Assembly (NCBI GenBank): GCA_965205995.1
Contig: OZ242200.1
Coordinates: 3,162,001 to 3,226,000 of the forward strand
From: MPNO01 sp965205995
Lineage (GTDB): Bacteria; Pseudomonadota; Alphaproteobacteria; MPNO01
Reading direction: 5' to 3'
Length of the DNA stretch: 64,000 nucleotides
Position 1 is the stretch's first letter, and the number at the start of each line of letters is the position of its first letter. Below, piece by piece: positions 63,201 to 64,000 of this stretch. The notes beneath the pieces are model-generated. The model was not told the origin of the DNA. It did no database searches and saw only the letters and a list, made by a program, of their open reading frames with translations. Both the position numbers and the translations under genes were made by a program.

Positions 63201-64000
63201 CGACGGTGATTTGCGGCGTCTCCATGCCGGTATAACGGATGACGGTGCCGTCCAGCTCGACATTGCCCGCGCCGGTCTCCTGCGGGTCCGGGTTGACGCC
63301 GGTGCTAGAGAACCGGTCCTCGTGAAAGAACAGCGTGTCGAAGCCGCCTTCGCCGCCGGCGATGACGCCGGTCAGGCTCGCGCGCCCGCCGAGGTAGAAC
63401 TGGTCCAGGGTGTCGTCCGCGCCGGTCAGGTTCTCCATGCCGCTGAAGTCCATCCCGTGCACCGTGCCGGAATCGGGCCCGTCGAGATGCCAGACCGTGT
63501 TTTCGGCCGGGCCGACCAGCGTGTCGTCGGCGCCCGAGCCGGTGATGGCCTCCATTCCCGCGAAGCTGATCCCGAGACCGGCGATTTCGCCTGCGCCGGT
63601 GCCGGAGATGCGCCAGATGGTGTCGACCTCGGTTCCGGTCAGGAGGTCCCGGTCCCCGCCGCCGACGATCGCGTCGAAGTTCTCGAAGCTGTACCCGTCC
63701 ACGCTGCCGGCGCGCTCGCCGGTCATCCGCCACCAGTTGGCGTGGTTCGGACCGACCAGGGTATGGCTGCCCCCGACGCCCCGGATGTGTTCAACGCCCG
63801 CGAAGGACAGGGCGGGGATTGCGGCCACGGCGTCGTCGTTCGGGTTTCCGTATACGTTTCCGCGGCCCTGCCCCTGCAGACGCCACGTGGCGAACATGGT
63901 CTCCGGGGTTCCCACGACCAGCCTGTCGCGACCCGTGCCGGTGTCTACGGCAATGCTCGGAAGGAGGACGATATCGTCGCTCTCGAGCAGCTCGGCGAAT
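57287..64000 (-). CDS. Giant repetitive surface protein, N-terminal segment within the window (partial)
   Basis: This is the upstream part of the giant gene; the frame is open at the right edge (FAELLESDDIVLLPSI precedes 63,915), so the true start is outside. It opens with about five units of the type SFAGMEAITGSGADDTLVG at 63.3-63.95 kb. Beta-strand repeats follow, with five copies of the GLxxGxxYxVxVVD module (near 62.5, 61.3, 61.05, 60.8 and 60.4 kb), then an Asp-rich stretch DADDLFDDADSIG and the Gly/Ser octapeptide linker. After 57,287 the frame is wrong and stops at 57,091. No cysteine-rich or transmembrane region was seen. Confidence 0.85.
57300..57670 (-). repeat. About fifteen 24-bp repeats encoding a Gly/Ser octapeptide linker
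   Basis: The unit GSSGGSDA (with T or S variants) is repeated in tandem; one copy near 57,481 is shortened. The DNA unit is CCGCCTGACGAACCGG plus a variable codon. Just to the right lies a 36-bp duplication encoding DDLFDDAxSIG twice. Repeat-copy slippage explains the nearby frameshift. Confidence 0.9.

Overview
The window is high-GC DNA, probably from an alphaproteobacterium. The reasons are the number of TRAP, Tct and TauT-type uptake genes, the autotransporter with an ARFGRT-type linker, and the overall codon use. This is inference; no rRNA or marker gene is present. No tRNA, rRNA, CRISPR array or transposase was recognised.

Left part, about 1-21.5 kb: a solute-uptake and small-molecule catabolism region. 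In order it holds a two-subunit thiamine-diphosphate decarboxylase (minus strand, cut by the window edge), a complete TRAP transporter (DctP, hairpin, DctQ, DctM), an arylsulfotransferase-like protein, a Bug/TctC binding protein, a TctA-TctB fusion permease, a macro-domain hydrolase, an orphan TRAP binding protein, an isochorismatase-type amidohydrolase with a PuuE-like deacetylase, and a DUF3500 gene with a TauT/NitT-type ABC operon. The ABC operon carries two apparent single-base frameshifts. A 5.2-kb autotransporter gene with ten 342-bp cadherin-like repeats sits between the deacetylase and the ABC permease. It is bounded by a roughly 140-bp imperfect direct repeat that contains the 3' ends of both neighbours, so it looks like an insertion or rearrangement between two formerly convergent genes.

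Right part, about 21.9-64 kb: all detected genes are on the minus strand and look like one system. From the right edge down to 30,053 runs what appears to be a single giant gene (more than 33.9 kb, more than 11,000 codons, 5' end outside the window). It encodes beta-strand/beta-helix repeats, a Gly/Ser octapeptide linker, a Gly-rich stretch, a beta-propeller, GDD repeats, PKD-like WGDG repeats, VCBS repeats and a C-terminal LamG-like domain. Directly downstream, with short gaps or overlaps, lie a 2OG-Fe(II) oxygenase, a DUF3467 protein, a GAF-HlyD fusion, a PqqD-M50 peptidase-HlyD fusion, a short SecA-like ATPase and a periplasmic HlyD-like adaptor. I infer a dedicated maturation and export system for the giant surface protein. 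The downstream genes have visibly lower GC than both flanks.

Caution: the giant reading frame is broken at 57,287 and 46,159, both in low-complexity sequence. Between about 32.8 and 39.1 kb the VCBS repeats are shredded into short pieces in both orientations, which looks more like an assembly artefact than biology. Most other long open frames in the window are antisense shadows of high-GC genes.
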